A DNA stretch of 18,537 nt, taken from Dialister sp. CAG:486 (GTDB taxonomy: Bacteria; Bacillota; Negativicutes; Veillonellales; Dialisteraceae). The notes under the pieces were generated by a model. It was given only the letters and a program-made list of their open reading frames with translations, did not search any database and had not been told where the DNA came from. Shown here piece by piece: positions 1 through 6,698 of the stretch; positions within the stretch are counted from its first letter, which is position 1, and every line of letters begins with the position of its first letter. A program made the position numbers and the translations under genes. The stretch spans positions 1 through 18,537 of the forward strand of contig FR879546.1 in NCBI GenBank assembly GCA_000434475.1, read 5' to 3'.

Positions 1-74
1 AGCTGCGACCTGAGCCGAAGGATCTCGGCGAAGCCGCCACCTCCATTCCTCATTTCCCCTACGGGCTGACCACG
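1..74. repeat. partial intergenic repeat at the window edge
   Basis: The sequence contains CTGAGCCGAAGGATCT, then CGGCGAAGCCGCCACC, then CATTCCTCATTTCCCC and an ACGGGCTGACC tail. These parts match, in the same order, the end of the repeat units seen at 3740-4080 and 17557-17745. No gene is visible here. The element is cut by the window start. Confidence 0.55.
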
Positions 75-116
75 AAAAAAGACGTCATGACGCTTTCGCA
101 TCGTGACGTCTTTTTT
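75..116. terminator. bidirectional Rho-independent terminator
   Basis: AAAAAAGACGTCA (75-87) pairs with TGACGTCTTTTTT (104-116) around a 16-nt loop. It has A and T tracts on both sides, so it can act in either direction. On the minus strand it would end the transcript of the two secreted-protein genes at 277-1778 after reading through the repeat at 117-276. Confidence 0.85.
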
Positions 117-276
117 AGGAAACACTGATTAAATCATTGTCAGATTTCATTCTTGGATTTTATACAGAGCAAGGAATCATCTGACGAGAATAGCGAGCTA
201 TGTAAGGAAGATGATGACGAAGCTATGTATAAAAATCCATATGAAATCCGAGTCTGCGATTGAATCAGCGTTTCCT
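117..276. mobile_element. MITE-like element with ~55-bp imperfect terminal inverted repeats
   Basis: The element begins AGGAAACACTGATTAAATC and ends GATTGAATCAGCGTTTCCT. The arms (117-170 and 222-276) remain alignable for about 55 bp, including the inner pair GGATTTTATACA and TGTATAAAAATCC. The 50-bp centre holds no credible gene. The right end touches the stop codon (277-279) of the minus-strand gene. Short hairpins built from the same two ends occur at 7820-7860 and 10771-10810. No target-site duplication is clear. It is probably a non-autonomous transposable element; the family is not recognised. Confidence 0.7.
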
Positions 277-1038
277 TTATTTCATGGATCTCAATATCTC
301 ATAGCTGGCCTGATCGAGTGCATCCTTCTGGCTCTGGAAGCCGAGGAAGAGAAGGCTCCGGTAGCCTTCGCCCGTCTTGGTAAGGAAGCCGCGCATATAG
401 AGAGGGATCGCCCATCCGTCAGCGACCAGATATGGCGAAAGAGCAAAGCCGTAGGTCTTTGGCTGGCTGAGTACCTTGTGCAGCTGCTCCACATGCATCA
501 TACTGACGCCCATGAGGTCATAGGGGATGGGCTCACCGGTCGCCTCGCGCGTTCCCTTGGCAGTCTGCAGAAAGATGTTGTTCAGCATCGTTTCCGCCTC
601 CATCAGACCGATATTGAAGTGGAGCATGCGCTGCCCCGCCGCCGGAGTAAAGCCCTCTGGCAGGAACATGTCGTGGAAATAGGCCTCTGCCGCTTCCCCT
701 TTCATTTCCATCCCGAAAGCGATGACGGACGCATCCTGCTTCTTCCCGGGAAGGAAGAGCAGCCCCGCAGAGGGATGTGGATCTGTGGAGAGGTGAAAGG
801 GCGTAAAGGTCATCCCTTTGGGAAGATTTCCATCTCCCAGAAATCCCCGGCTCTCCGGCATGAGCGCGAGAAGCTCTTCCATCGGCAGCGGCTCCATGAC
901 TTTGGCAGCCGCCGTGCTGACGCTCTCTCCATGTGCGAGAGGAGACGCCGCCGGGATGCCGTCCATACCGTCTGCGTGAGACAGTCCGCCCGTCAGAAGG
1001 AGGGCGACGCCCAGACAGAGTGAAAGCATGCGTTTCAT
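277..1038 (-). CDS. secreted protein of unknown function (253 aa)
   Basis: The 253-residue product starts with a clear Sec signal peptide (MKRMLSLCLGVALLLTGG, likely cut after SHA at about residue 22), so it should be exported. I recognise no domain. The ATG at 1036-1038 overlaps the stop of the upstream gene in an ATGA arrangement and is preceded by AGGAG at 7-nt spacing, which supports this start and translational coupling. The last ~45 residues (WAIPLYMRGFLTK...) weakly resemble the C-terminus of the upstream partner (FTLPVYLKAIIHK...), so the two may be diverged duplicates. The stop codon lies directly against the MITE at 117-276. Function is unknown. Confidence 0.85.
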   Translation of the reverse strand: MKRMLSLCLGVALLLTGGLSHADGMDGIPAASPLAHGESVSTAAAKVMEPLPMEELLALMPESRGFLGDGNLPKGMTFTPFHLSTDPHPSAGLLFLPGKKQDASVIAFGMEMKGEAAEAYFHDMFLPEGFTPAAGQRMLHFNIGLMEAETMLNNIFLQTAKGTREATGEPIPYDLMGVSMMHVEQLHKVLSQPKTYGFALSPYLVADGWAIPLYMRGFLTKTGEGYRSLLFLGFQSQKDALDQASYEILRSMK

Positions 1039-1778
1039 TTTCCGGCTCCTGCCAGCGCCTTGTCGACGACGGGCTCAAAATACGCGCCAGACGCCTGATC
1101 CGCCGCAAGAAGGGTATAGGTCGTCATGCCCTTATCCTTGTGAATGATCGCTTTCAGATAGACCGGAAGCGTGAAGCCGTCACGGATGATAGAGATCTGT
1201 GCGCTGCCCGTGCTGTAGGCGAGCCCTTTCTTCGACGTCTTGTCCGCCCAGTCCGAGTGCGCCTTCACTGTGAGCTGTCCATGCGTCATCGCCAGAAGAG
1301 GCGCCAGCTCTTTGGCTTCCGCCTCTGCCTGATTGTCTTTCACCGCTTCCTTCGACTGGGTATCGAGCGCCGCGCTATAGAGGGCGAGCTTCATCTCGTC
1401 AGCATCTGAGAGCGCGATCGAGACGACCATCCCCTGATAGCAGATGCCTTTGTCCTCGCTTCTCACCTGATAGAGCTTGCCGCGGCGCAGTACATCGACC
1501 GCCATCTGTGCCACATCATGAGAGTAGGCTTCGTTCTTTGGGAAAAGATTCTCCTTCTTGATCGCCTCTTCCACGGTCATCACCGCTTTATCTTCCATGA
1601 GCCAGTCATGCAGCTGGCTGCCGAAGAAGGAGCGCTTTCCGTCAAAGACGCTGACCTTCTCGCCAAGGTCGAGCTTTTCACCGCCGGAAAGAATCATCGA
1701 GTCTGCGTCCGCTGTCAGGACACCGCCTGCCAGCGCCAGAGATGCCATGGAAATCGTCATCCATTTCGAAAGTTTCAT
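1035..1778 (-). CDS. secreted protein of unknown function (247 aa)
   Basis: The 247-residue product begins with MKLSKWMTISMASLALAGG and a likely cleavage after ADA near residue 25. The rest is soluble and charged, with no recognised domain. The start is supported by AAGAAAGG upstream of the ATG. It is the first gene of a two-gene operon whose second gene overlaps it by 4 bp. An extended -10 promoter (TGC TATAAT) lies about 50 bp upstream. The C-terminal ~45 residues have a pattern similar to the downstream partner. Its diderm context suggests a periplasmic role, but nothing indicates which. Confidence 0.85.
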   Translation of the reverse strand: MKLSKWMTISMASLALAGGVLTADADSMILSGGEKLDLGEKVSVFDGKRSFFGSQLHDWLMEDKAVMTVEEAIKKENLFPKNEAYSHDVAQMAVDVLRRGKLYQVRSEDKGICYQGMVVSIALSDADEMKLALYSAALDTQSKEAVKDNQAEAEAKELAPLLAMTHGQLTVKAHSDWADKTSKKGLAYSTGSAQISIIRDGFTLPVYLKAIIHKDKGMTTYTLLAADQASGAYFEPVVDKALAGAGK

Positions 1779-1823
1779 CTATGTCACCTTTCTTTCAGGA
1801 AATATGTGGGAGTTCGTTCCTCT

Positions 1824-1854
1824 ATTATAGCATAGTTGGGGGTTCGGGGTTCAA
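1824..1854 (-). promoter_or_regulatory. promoter of the secreted-protein pair
   Basis: On the minus strand TATAAT (1824-1829) is preceded by TGC, an extended -10. A TTGAAC (1849-1854) lies 19 bp upstream and is made from the GGGGTTC heptamer array, so a repeat may contribute the -35. The spacing is long, so recognition probably depends on the extended -10. Confidence 0.5.
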
Positions 1855-2120
1855 GGTTCGGGGTTAGCCCCGGGGGCGTGCTGCCCTTTGATTACGTTTG
1901 AAAGCTTCGCTTGAATGAGAAATTAGAAATGCGAAGCCTCGAGTGACTAGTGACTGGTGACTGGTGACCTCAATGCCATTTTCGGGCATCGCCATGATTT
2001 ATACTCCGCGGCGCTTCTATAGTTTTATGCGCCGCACCACCACTCCTCACTCCTCACTCCTCACTAGAGAGCGAAGCTTTCACCCGCAATCAAGAAGCAG
2101 CCCACCCCACGGCCTACCCC
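1839..2120. repeat. composite intergenic repeat, copy A
   Basis: This gene-free stretch holds repeat modules in order. Four GGGGTTC-type heptamers (1839-1866) are followed by a GCCCCGGGGGC / TTGATTACGTTTGAAAGC module, GAATGAGAAATTAGAAATG, and TGACTAG/TGACTGG heptamers (about 1944-1970). Next come TTCGGGCATCGCC and the hairpin GCGGCGCTT...TTATGCGCCGC (about 2010-2037). The end holds CACTCCT heptamers (about 2040-2065) and GAAGCTTTCA...AATCAAG...CCCCACGG...CCCTGAA. The same modules recur at 3740, 8941, 13169, 16095 and 17557. Confidence 0.75.
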
Positions 2121-2127
2121 TGAACAA

Positions 2128-2153
2128 AAAGAGCCAGCTTGCGCTGGCTCTTT
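2128..2153 (-). terminator. terminator of pncB
   Basis: AAAGAGCCAGC (2128-2138) pairs perfectly with GCTGGCTCTTT (2143-2153) around a 4-nt loop. It begins just past the pncB stop codon, and the U-tract continues on the minus strand. Confidence 0.85.
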
Positions 2154-2154
2154 C

Positions 2155-3597
2155 TTATTTCTTGAGATCCTTTTCAATGATCTCACTCTTCAGCTGCTGC
2201 AGGGCATCGGAGAGATTCACTTCCATGATATTCGGATTCAGAAGGCGGGTATATTCCGGCCAAAGGGTCTCCATCTGCTCATTCGCATATGCGATGGTTT
2301 CCGGAAGCGTCGGGAGCTTGACGGCTTCCCCCTTCTGCATGACAGGCTTCAGCATTTCCACACAGGTGTACGTGCCTGCTTTCAGCTCCTTACGGCGCCA
2401 CTTGGCCGACTCGGTGACGAGTGTGTAATCGCCGCCGTCCGGCATCGGTTCGCTGGTGAGGCAGACGAGATCCGTGATCATCTTGCCATTCGATTTCTTG
2501 TAGAAACGACGTACCTCCTTGATGCCCGGATTCGTCATCTTGGCGACATCATTGGAGATCTTCATCACCGGCTCGAAGATGCCGTCTTTTTCTCTGGCGC
2601 TCATCTTGAAGACGCCGCCCAGGGACGGAGAGCCGTCCGCCGTGATGATCTTCGTGCCGACGCCCCAGCTGGTGACGGTGCAGCCCTGCTCCTTCAGGGA
2701 CTGGATGAGGTATTCGTCGAGATCATTCGAACCGGAAATGATGGCATCCGGGAATCCGGCCTCCGTGAACATGCGCTTGGCTTCCTTGGAAAGGTAGCCG
2801 AGGTCACCGCTGTCGATACGGATGCCGTAGACCTTCGGCAGCTCGCCCTTGGCTTTCAGCTCTTTGAAGATCCGGATCGCATCCGGCACGCCCATCTCCA
2901 GCACATTGTAGGTATCGGCCAGCAGGATGAGATTGCTATGATACTGCTTCACATATTCTTCGAAGGCTTCGAGCTCGGTGTCAAAGCTCATGATCCAGCT
3001 GTGCGCCATCGTACCGAGGACCGGGATGCCGAAGAGCTTGCCTGCTTCGACATTCGAGGTGCCGTTAAATCCGCCGATCATAGCCGCTCTCGCGCCCCAC
3101 AGTCCGGCAGAATGGCCCTGCGCGCGGCGCAGGCCAAATTCCATCAGCGCATCCTTGCCCGCAACGGTGCGCACACGGCGCGTCTTCGTCGCGATGAGGC
3201 TTTCATGGTTCATGATCATGGAGAGGCCTGTCTCCATCAGCATCGCCTCTGTCGTGGTGCCATGGAAACGGAGCAAGAGCTCGCCGGGGAATGCGACCGT
3301 GCCTTCCGGCATTGCATAGATGTCTCCCGTGAAGCGGAAATCGGCCAGGTAGTCCAAAAATTCCGGATAGAAGATCCCAAGGCTCTTGAGGTAGGCGATG
3401 TCATCGGCATCGAAGCGGAAATTTTCAGCAAATTCCTGCAGGTGCGTGAGCCCTGCGACCACGGTATAGCCGCCATTGAAAGGATTCTTGCGATAGAAAC
3501 GGTCAAAGACCACGCGGCGTTCATGCATGCCCTTTTTGAAGAGCGCATTCGCCATGGTCAGCTGGTATAAGTCTGTAATAAGTCCATTGGCAGCCAT
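2155..3597 (-). CDS. pncB: nicotinate phosphoribosyltransferase
   Basis: This cytoplasmic enzyme joins nicotinate and PRPP, driven by ATP, to give nicotinate mononucleotide, the entry step of NAD salvage (Preiss-Handler route). The 480-residue length is normal for the family. Visible hallmarks are the N-terminal LITDLYQLTMA (residues 6-16), GGFNGTSNVEAG (175-186), GTMAHSW (195-201) with the histidine expected to be phosphorylated (H199), and the phosphate-binding RIDSGDL (260-266). A frame extends upstream to 3681, but the ATG at 3595-3597 has AAAGGAG nine bases before it and matches the usual family start. The gene is monocistronic, with its own promoter and terminator. A palindrome in the leader suggests regulation. 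Confidence 0.95.
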   Translation of the reverse strand: MAANGLITDLYQLTMANALFKKGMHERRVVFDRFYRKNPFNGGYTVVAGLTHLQEFAENFRFDADDIAYLKSLGIFYPEFLDYLADFRFTGDIYAMPEGTVAFPGELLLRFHGTTTEAMLMETGLSMIMNHESLIATKTRRVRTVAGKDALMEFGLRRAQGHSAGLWGARAAMIGGFNGTSNVEAGKLFGIPVLGTMAHSWIMSFDTELEAFEEYVKQYHSNLILLADTYNVLEMGVPDAIRIFKELKAKGELPKVYGIRIDSGDLGYLSKEAKRMFTEAGFPDAIISGSNDLDEYLIQSLKEQGCTVTSWGVGTKIITADGSPSLGGVFKMSAREKDGIFEPVMKISNDVAKMTNPGIKEVRRFYKKSNGKMITDLVCLTSEPMPDGGDYTLVTESAKWRRKELKAGTYTCVEMLKPVMQKGEAVKLPTLPETIAYANEQMETLWPEYTRLLNPNIMEVNLSDALQQLKSEIIEKDLKK

Positions 3598-3673
3598 TAT
3601 TTGTATCTCCTTTATATGAAAGTGGATCATCGAGATCATCATGAAACGGAGAAGAGACGCCGATCCTCTCTTC

Positions 3674-3687
3674 ATTGTCAAGACAAT
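3674..3687. promoter_or_regulatory. perfect 14-bp palindrome in the pncB leader (candidate operator)
   Basis: ATTGTC-AA-GACAAT is a perfect inverted repeat about 10 bp downstream of the expected pncB transcription start, so a bound repressor would block elongation or initiation. On the minus strand it reads ATTGTCTTGACAAT. An NAD/niacin-responsive repressor such as NiaR is a reasonable candidate from the gene's role, but that assignment is inference. Confidence 0.45.
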
Positions 3688-3703
3688 ATGTCTTTAGCAG
3701 TCA

Positions 3704-3731
3704 AGTATAGCACCTATGGGAAAAGTGTCAA
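3704..3731 (-). promoter_or_regulatory. promoter of pncB
   Basis: On the minus strand TTGACA (3726-3731) is followed by a 16-bp spacer and TATACT (3704-3709). TGC immediately upstream of the -10 adds an extended -10. This is a strong vegetative promoter. Confidence 0.75.
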
Positions 3732-3739
3732 GGGAAACA

Positions 3740-4080
3740 GGGTGAGCCCGTGGGATGGCTCGCCCTTTGATTCCGTTTGTAAGCATCGCTTGAATGAGAA
3801 ATGCGAAATGGTGGTGCGGCGCATTTCGTCATCCTGAGCGGAGAAAAACGTCGTATGTTAAAGAATGGCTTATCTGAAACAGGAGAACTGAGTCGAAGGA
3901 TCTAAGCGCCGCAAAATTTTGATAGCGCTTCGCGCCATCGTCATCTCGAGCGTAGCCCTCGCTCTTCCTTGCAGAACGGTCAGCTCGCTAATTGCGCTAT
4001 TTCAATCACCGTTTGCTTTTAATCCCCAGCCACTAGTCACTCGAGGCTCCCAATCCCTAATCCCTAGTCACCAGTCACTC
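3740..4080. repeat. composite intergenic repeat, copy B, with a nested element
   Basis: This 340-bp gene-free stretch is the repeat in reverse order. It runs GAGCCCGTGGGATGGCTCGCC, TTTGATTCCGTTTG, AATGAGAAATGCGAAATG, then GGTGGTGCGGCGC. The hairpin is split by ATTTCGTCATCCTGAGCGGAG...GAACTGAGTCGAAGGATCT before its second arm AAGCGCCGC (about 3904-3912). A CTCGAGCGTAGCCCTCGCTC segment follows, then heptamers (AATCCCTA, AGTCACC, AGTCACT; about 4031-4080) that end 3 bp before the stop codon of the DUF4911 gene. Confidence 0.7.
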
Positions 4081-4083
4081 ATT

Positions 4084-4317
4084 TTACTTTTTCACGGCTT
4101 CTTCCCTGCTCCCTAAGATCTTCACATCCACATCCGTAAGATGCGTCAGGACATCGATGACGATGTCTCTCGTGTCAGCGGTCGAATTGATCTGGCAGGT
4201 GGCGCGCTTCGGATCAAGCGTCGTCAAAATGCCAAGGTACTCGTAGCCCTCGATGATGCGGTTGATATAATTCACCGCTTCCGGCGGGATCTCTATATAC
4301 ACTCTGGTATCATCCAT
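4084..4317 (-). CDS. DUF4911 family protein (77 aa)
   Basis: A small soluble protein matching the DUF4911 family, which is short, common in Firmicutes and often found next to U32 peptidases. Recognisable parts are an N-terminal VYIEIPPEAVNYINRIIEGYEYLG, a central LDPKRATCQIN and a C-terminal DVLTHLTDVDVKILG. The fold looks like alternating strands and helices, but no activity is known. A GTG at 4324-4326 would lie only 2 nt from AAGGAG; the ATG at 4315-4317, 11 nt from it, is preferred. It overlaps the end of the U32 gene by 8 bp, so the two are very likely cotranslated. It is the last gene of the operon. Confidence 0.75.
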   Translation of the reverse strand: MDDTRVYIEIPPEAVNYINRIIEGYEYLGILTTLDPKRATCQINSTADTRDIVIDVLTHLTDVDVKILGSREEAVKK

Positions 4318-5574
4318 GTTTCGCACGTCTCCTTAAAATGGTATAAGCAGGGAGCTTCATCTCCGTCTGCATGGTAAGGACTTCGAGCGGATGCGGCGCA
4401 CGGTCGACTGCCTCGCCCTCTCCATTGGTGAGCGGTCCGACCGTGAAGAGACCGACATCCCCTTTCGGCGTCAGGTACTCCAAAGTCTCGCCTACTTTGA
4501 AATGATTTCTCTGCTGCACCCGGGTCGTCCCCTCTTCCGATGGCAGGATGAGGCCGACGAAATCATACGGCTGCTCCGGTTGTGACTTGACATACTCCTG
4601 CGCGGTATGATCCGCCTCCTGAAAAGCGAACGCCGTGGTGTAGGGACGGTGCGATACTTTTTCCAGCTCCTCGCGCCACTCCTCCCGCACGCGGTAAGCT
4701 CCGCGCTCTGCGTAGTAGGTATCGATCGCCTTGCGGTAGGCAGCGACGACCGCAGCCACATAGTACACGCTCTTCATGCGCCCCTCGATCTTGAGGGAAG
4801 AAGCGCCGCCCTCGATGAGCTCGGGGATGTGATCGATCATGCAGAGGTCTTTGCTGTTGAAAATGTATGTCCCGTGATCATCCTCCTCGATGGGCCAGTA
4901 CTGACCGGGACGGGACTCTTCCATGACCGAATACTTGAAGCGGCAGGCCTGGATGCATTCGCCGCGGTTCGACTGGCGCTTGCCATGCGTGAAGAAATTC
5001 GAAAGCAGGCAGCGACCGGACCAGGAAATACACATCGCGCCGTGTCCGAAGACCTCCAGCTCGATATCCACCTTTTTGCGGATATCCGCCATTTCCTTCA
5101 CGGATACTTCACGGGCAAGCACCACGCGCTCTGCCCCCATCTCCTTCCAGACCTTGACCGTCCGCCAGTTCGCTGCGCTCGCCTGCGTGGATACATGGAT
5201 CGGAAGAGTTGGGGCCACCTCGCGGGGCAGGGAAAGATGGGAAGAGTTGGTGCCACCTCGCGGGCCAGTGAAAAGACCCCGAGATCGGAGATCAGCGCCG
5301 CATCCACATGGATCTCCTCCAGATACCGCAGGTAGTCGTCCAGCCCCTCCAGGTCTTCATTGCGCGGGATGATATTCACGGTCACGTAGACCTTCTTCCC
5401 CATCCCGTGCGCATATTGAACGGCTTCTTTCATTTCTTCCTTCGTGAAATTGCCGCCGTATGCGCGAAGGCCGAAGACCTTCCCTGCAAGATAAACGGCG
5501 TCCGCTCCGTAGAGAAGCGCCATTTTCATTTTTTCCATCGTCCCCGCCGGTGCTAATAATTCGATTTTGTTCAT
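4310..5574 (-). pseudogene. trhP: U32 family peptidase (TrhP-like), frame broken by a tandem duplication
   Basis: The gene is read as two overlapping frames. The N-terminal part (from ATG 5572-5574, IELLAPAGTMEKMKMALLYGADAVY) and the C-terminal part (to TGA 4310-4312) together make one U32 protein of about 408 residues, the usual length. The cysteine set C-x6-C-x17-C-x3-C in HGAMCISWSGRC...NRGECIQAC is the Fe-S cluster ligand set of U32 proteins, followed by SSLKIEGRMKS. U32 members TrhP/YrrO are required for prephenate-dependent 5-hydroxylation of U34 in tRNA, and the trmR-like neighbour supports that role. The frame breaks at 5198-5274, where a segment is duplicated and one base is missing. 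Restoring one T would give an in-frame 13-residue duplication. It may be a real mutation or a sequence or assembly error; the family call is secure. Confidence 0.85.
5198..5274. repeat. diverged 39/38-bp tandem duplication inside the U32 gene
   Basis: Copy 5236-5274 (39 bp) and copy 5198-5235 (38 bp) both read, on the minus strand, roughly TTTTCACTGGCCCGCGAGG followed by TGGCACCAACTCTTCCCATC. They differ by four substitutions and one missing base in the T run. With the base restored, both encode FSL(A/P)REVAPTLPI, and three of the four substitutions are synonymous. Confidence 0.85.
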
Positions 5575-5613
5575 TATCTAAAACCTTTCCGTTAAACGCT
5601 ATTTTAAATAGTT

Positions 5614-5672
5614 AGAAGTGAGGAGTGAGGAGTGAGGAGTGATAGTGCGACGCAAAAATTATAAAGCGCCGC
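5614..5672. repeat. left inverted arm flanking the four-helix-bundle gene
   Basis: AGAAGTG and three AGGAGTG heptamers (5614-5641) are followed by GCGACGC...TTATAAAGCGCCGC ending at 5672. This is the reverse complement of the arm at 6059-6111, with the same heptamer count and phase. The arm contains the stop codon of the four-helix-bundle gene. Confidence 0.8.
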
Positions 5673-6033
5673 TTCTTTTTATTTTTTCTGCCATCGTTTT
5701 GGTAATCGCAGACAGCATTTTTTCTATTTCATTACACTCCGTATATAGTCTTTGATAACCTTCTGGAGCAACATAACCACTCTCAAACAACAGTTCCAGC
5801 CAGTACAACGTTTCATTGGACTCTTTATAGGCGATGTACATTTTCTGCAAAAACTCCTTCTGTGTGATAGCATGCTCTGCTTCCATTACATTGGCACCAA
5901 TGCTGGTTCCCGAACGCCCCACTTGGTCTATGATAAAGTACGGACGCTTATTTTTCCGCAAATGCTCCACCAATTTCATGACATGAATCGCAAACTGCTT
6001 GCTTTTCTTTGCTACTGTTTGATTGGTATCCAT
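5659..6033 (-). CDS. four helix bundle protein (23S rRNA intervening-sequence protein family)
   Basis: The ~124-residue all-helical protein has the family's signatures: KSKQFAIHVMKLVEHL near the N-terminus, QVGRSGTSIGANVMEAEHA (about residues 38-56), then EFLQKMYIAYKESNETLYWLELL and a final helix YTECNEIEKMLSAITKTM. Members are encoded in 23S rRNA intervening sequences and at many other sites. They resemble the Avd accessory proteins of diversity-generating retroelements, but their biochemical role is not established. Two ATGs are adjacent; the second (6031-6033) is 7 nt from GAGG and is preferred. The gene is visibly more AT-rich than its neighbours and lies between inverted copies of the local repeat. 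The repeat hairpin encodes its last residues (SGAL) and stop. This suggests later insertion into the operon. Confidence 0.85.
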   Translation of the reverse strand: MDTNQTVAKKSKQFAIHVMKLVEHLRKNKRPYFIIDQVGRSGTSIGANVMEAEHAITQKEFLQKMYIAYKESNETLYWLELLFESGYVAPEGYQRLYTECNEIEKMLSAITKTMAEKIKRSGAL

Positions 6034-6058
6034 CATGCAACCTCATTATATAAACTTC

Positions 6059-6111
6059 GCGGCGCTTTATAAATTTGATGCGCCACTCCTCACTCCTCAC
6101 TCCTCGCTTCT
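6059..6111. repeat. right inverted arm flanking the four-helix-bundle gene
   Basis: GCGGCGCTTTATAAATTTGATGCGCC is followed by three CACTCCT heptamers (6084-6104) and CGCTTCT. Its orientation and order match the solo repeats at about 2010, 9112 and 16114. The heptamers run into the 3' end of the trmR-like gene. Confidence 0.8.
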
Positions 6112-6698
6112 AGCTCCTCACTGACTGCCAGTCCATCTCCATCCTTATAAATGACCGTAGCGTAGTGCGTCCTCACATACGCTATATATTCTCTCAGGCG
6201 CACGACCAGCGTCCGATACCGATGCGGCACAGGTGCATCACTTTCTACCATGCCGCGGAAAAGCACATTATCCGCCGCTATCACCGCATGCGGCGACAGC
6301 TTTTGCTCGATGGCCTTCAGCTGCCGGAGGTACTGGCCCTTCGGGCCATCCAGGTACAGGAAATCATAGGGCCCTTCAAGCGTTTCCAAAAGCTCTGCCG
6401 CATCGCCCAGATGGCAGTGAACGCGCTGCGAGAAGCCGGCCGCTCGCATGACCTCCTCCGCGCGGGCATGCCTCTTCGGATCGATCTCGAGCGTATCGAT
6501 CTCTGCGAGCGGGAAACGCTCTGCCAAAAGCAGCGCGGAGTAGCCGATGGCTGTCCCGATCTCAAGGATACGCTTCGGCGAAGCCTTCTCGGCGGCCGAA
6601 AGGAGGAGCGAGCGCTCCGGGCCTCGGATGATGGGGACCTGGTCACGGCCGGCTTCGATTTCTAACTCTTTTTTCAGTGCTTCAAGAACTGGATCCAT
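6090..6698 (-). CDS. trmR: O-methyltransferase, TrmR/YrrM type (tRNA 5-hydroxyuridine methyltransferase)
   Basis: A class I SAM-dependent methyltransferase of the COMT-like O-methyltransferase family. The SAM-binding motif ILEIGTAIGYSALLLAE is at residues 44-60, the acidic EID at 71-73, the metal-site-like YLDGPKGQY at 115-123 and ADNVLFRGMV at 142-151. In Bacillus the homologue YrrM/TrmR methylates 5-hydroxyuridine at tRNA position 34, and its gene lies between mltG and the U32 genes, as here. An upstream extension of the frame is possible, but ATG 6696-6698 has GGAG 7 nt before it and gives a normal 202 residues. It overlaps the mltG end by 17 bp. The last codons (ELEARSEE, stop) come from the AGGAGTG heptamer array, so the native C-terminus may have been altered. 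Confidence 0.85.
   Translation of the reverse strand: MDPVLEALKKELEIEAGRDQVPIIRGPERSLLLSAAEKASPKRILEIGTAIGYSALLLAERFPLAEIDTLEIDPKRHARAEEVMRAAGFSQRVHCHLGDAAELLETLEGPYDFLYLDGPKGQYLRQLKAIEQKLSPHAVIAADNVLFRGMVESDAPVPHRYRTLVVRLREYIAYVRTHYATVIYKDGDGLAVSEELEARSEE

Noticed and set aside
211..1023. Plus-strand open frame (270 codons) opposite the secreted protein gene
   Set aside because: The product is Arg/His-rich and without a recognisable domain, while the opposite strand has a signal peptide, a ribosome binding site and coupling to its neighbour.
1944..2065. CRISPR array
   Set aside because: The repeats are 7 bp with no spacers, in direct head-to-tail tandem; no cas genes are in the window.
3598..3681. 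N-terminal extension of pncB
   Set aside because: The extra 28 residues lie in the leader between promoter and ribosome binding site, and the family start matches MAANGLITDLYQLTMA.
4329..4334. GTG at 4324-4326 as the DUF4911 start
   Set aside because: It is only 2 nt from AAGGAG; the ATG at 4315-4317 has a more workable spacing and matches the family N-terminus.
4310..5218. A separate, shorter U32 gene starting MAPTLPIHV
   Set aside because: There is no ribosome binding site. The frame starts inside the duplicated segment, and its sequence continues the N-terminal fragment encoded at 5098-5574, so it is one interrupted gene.
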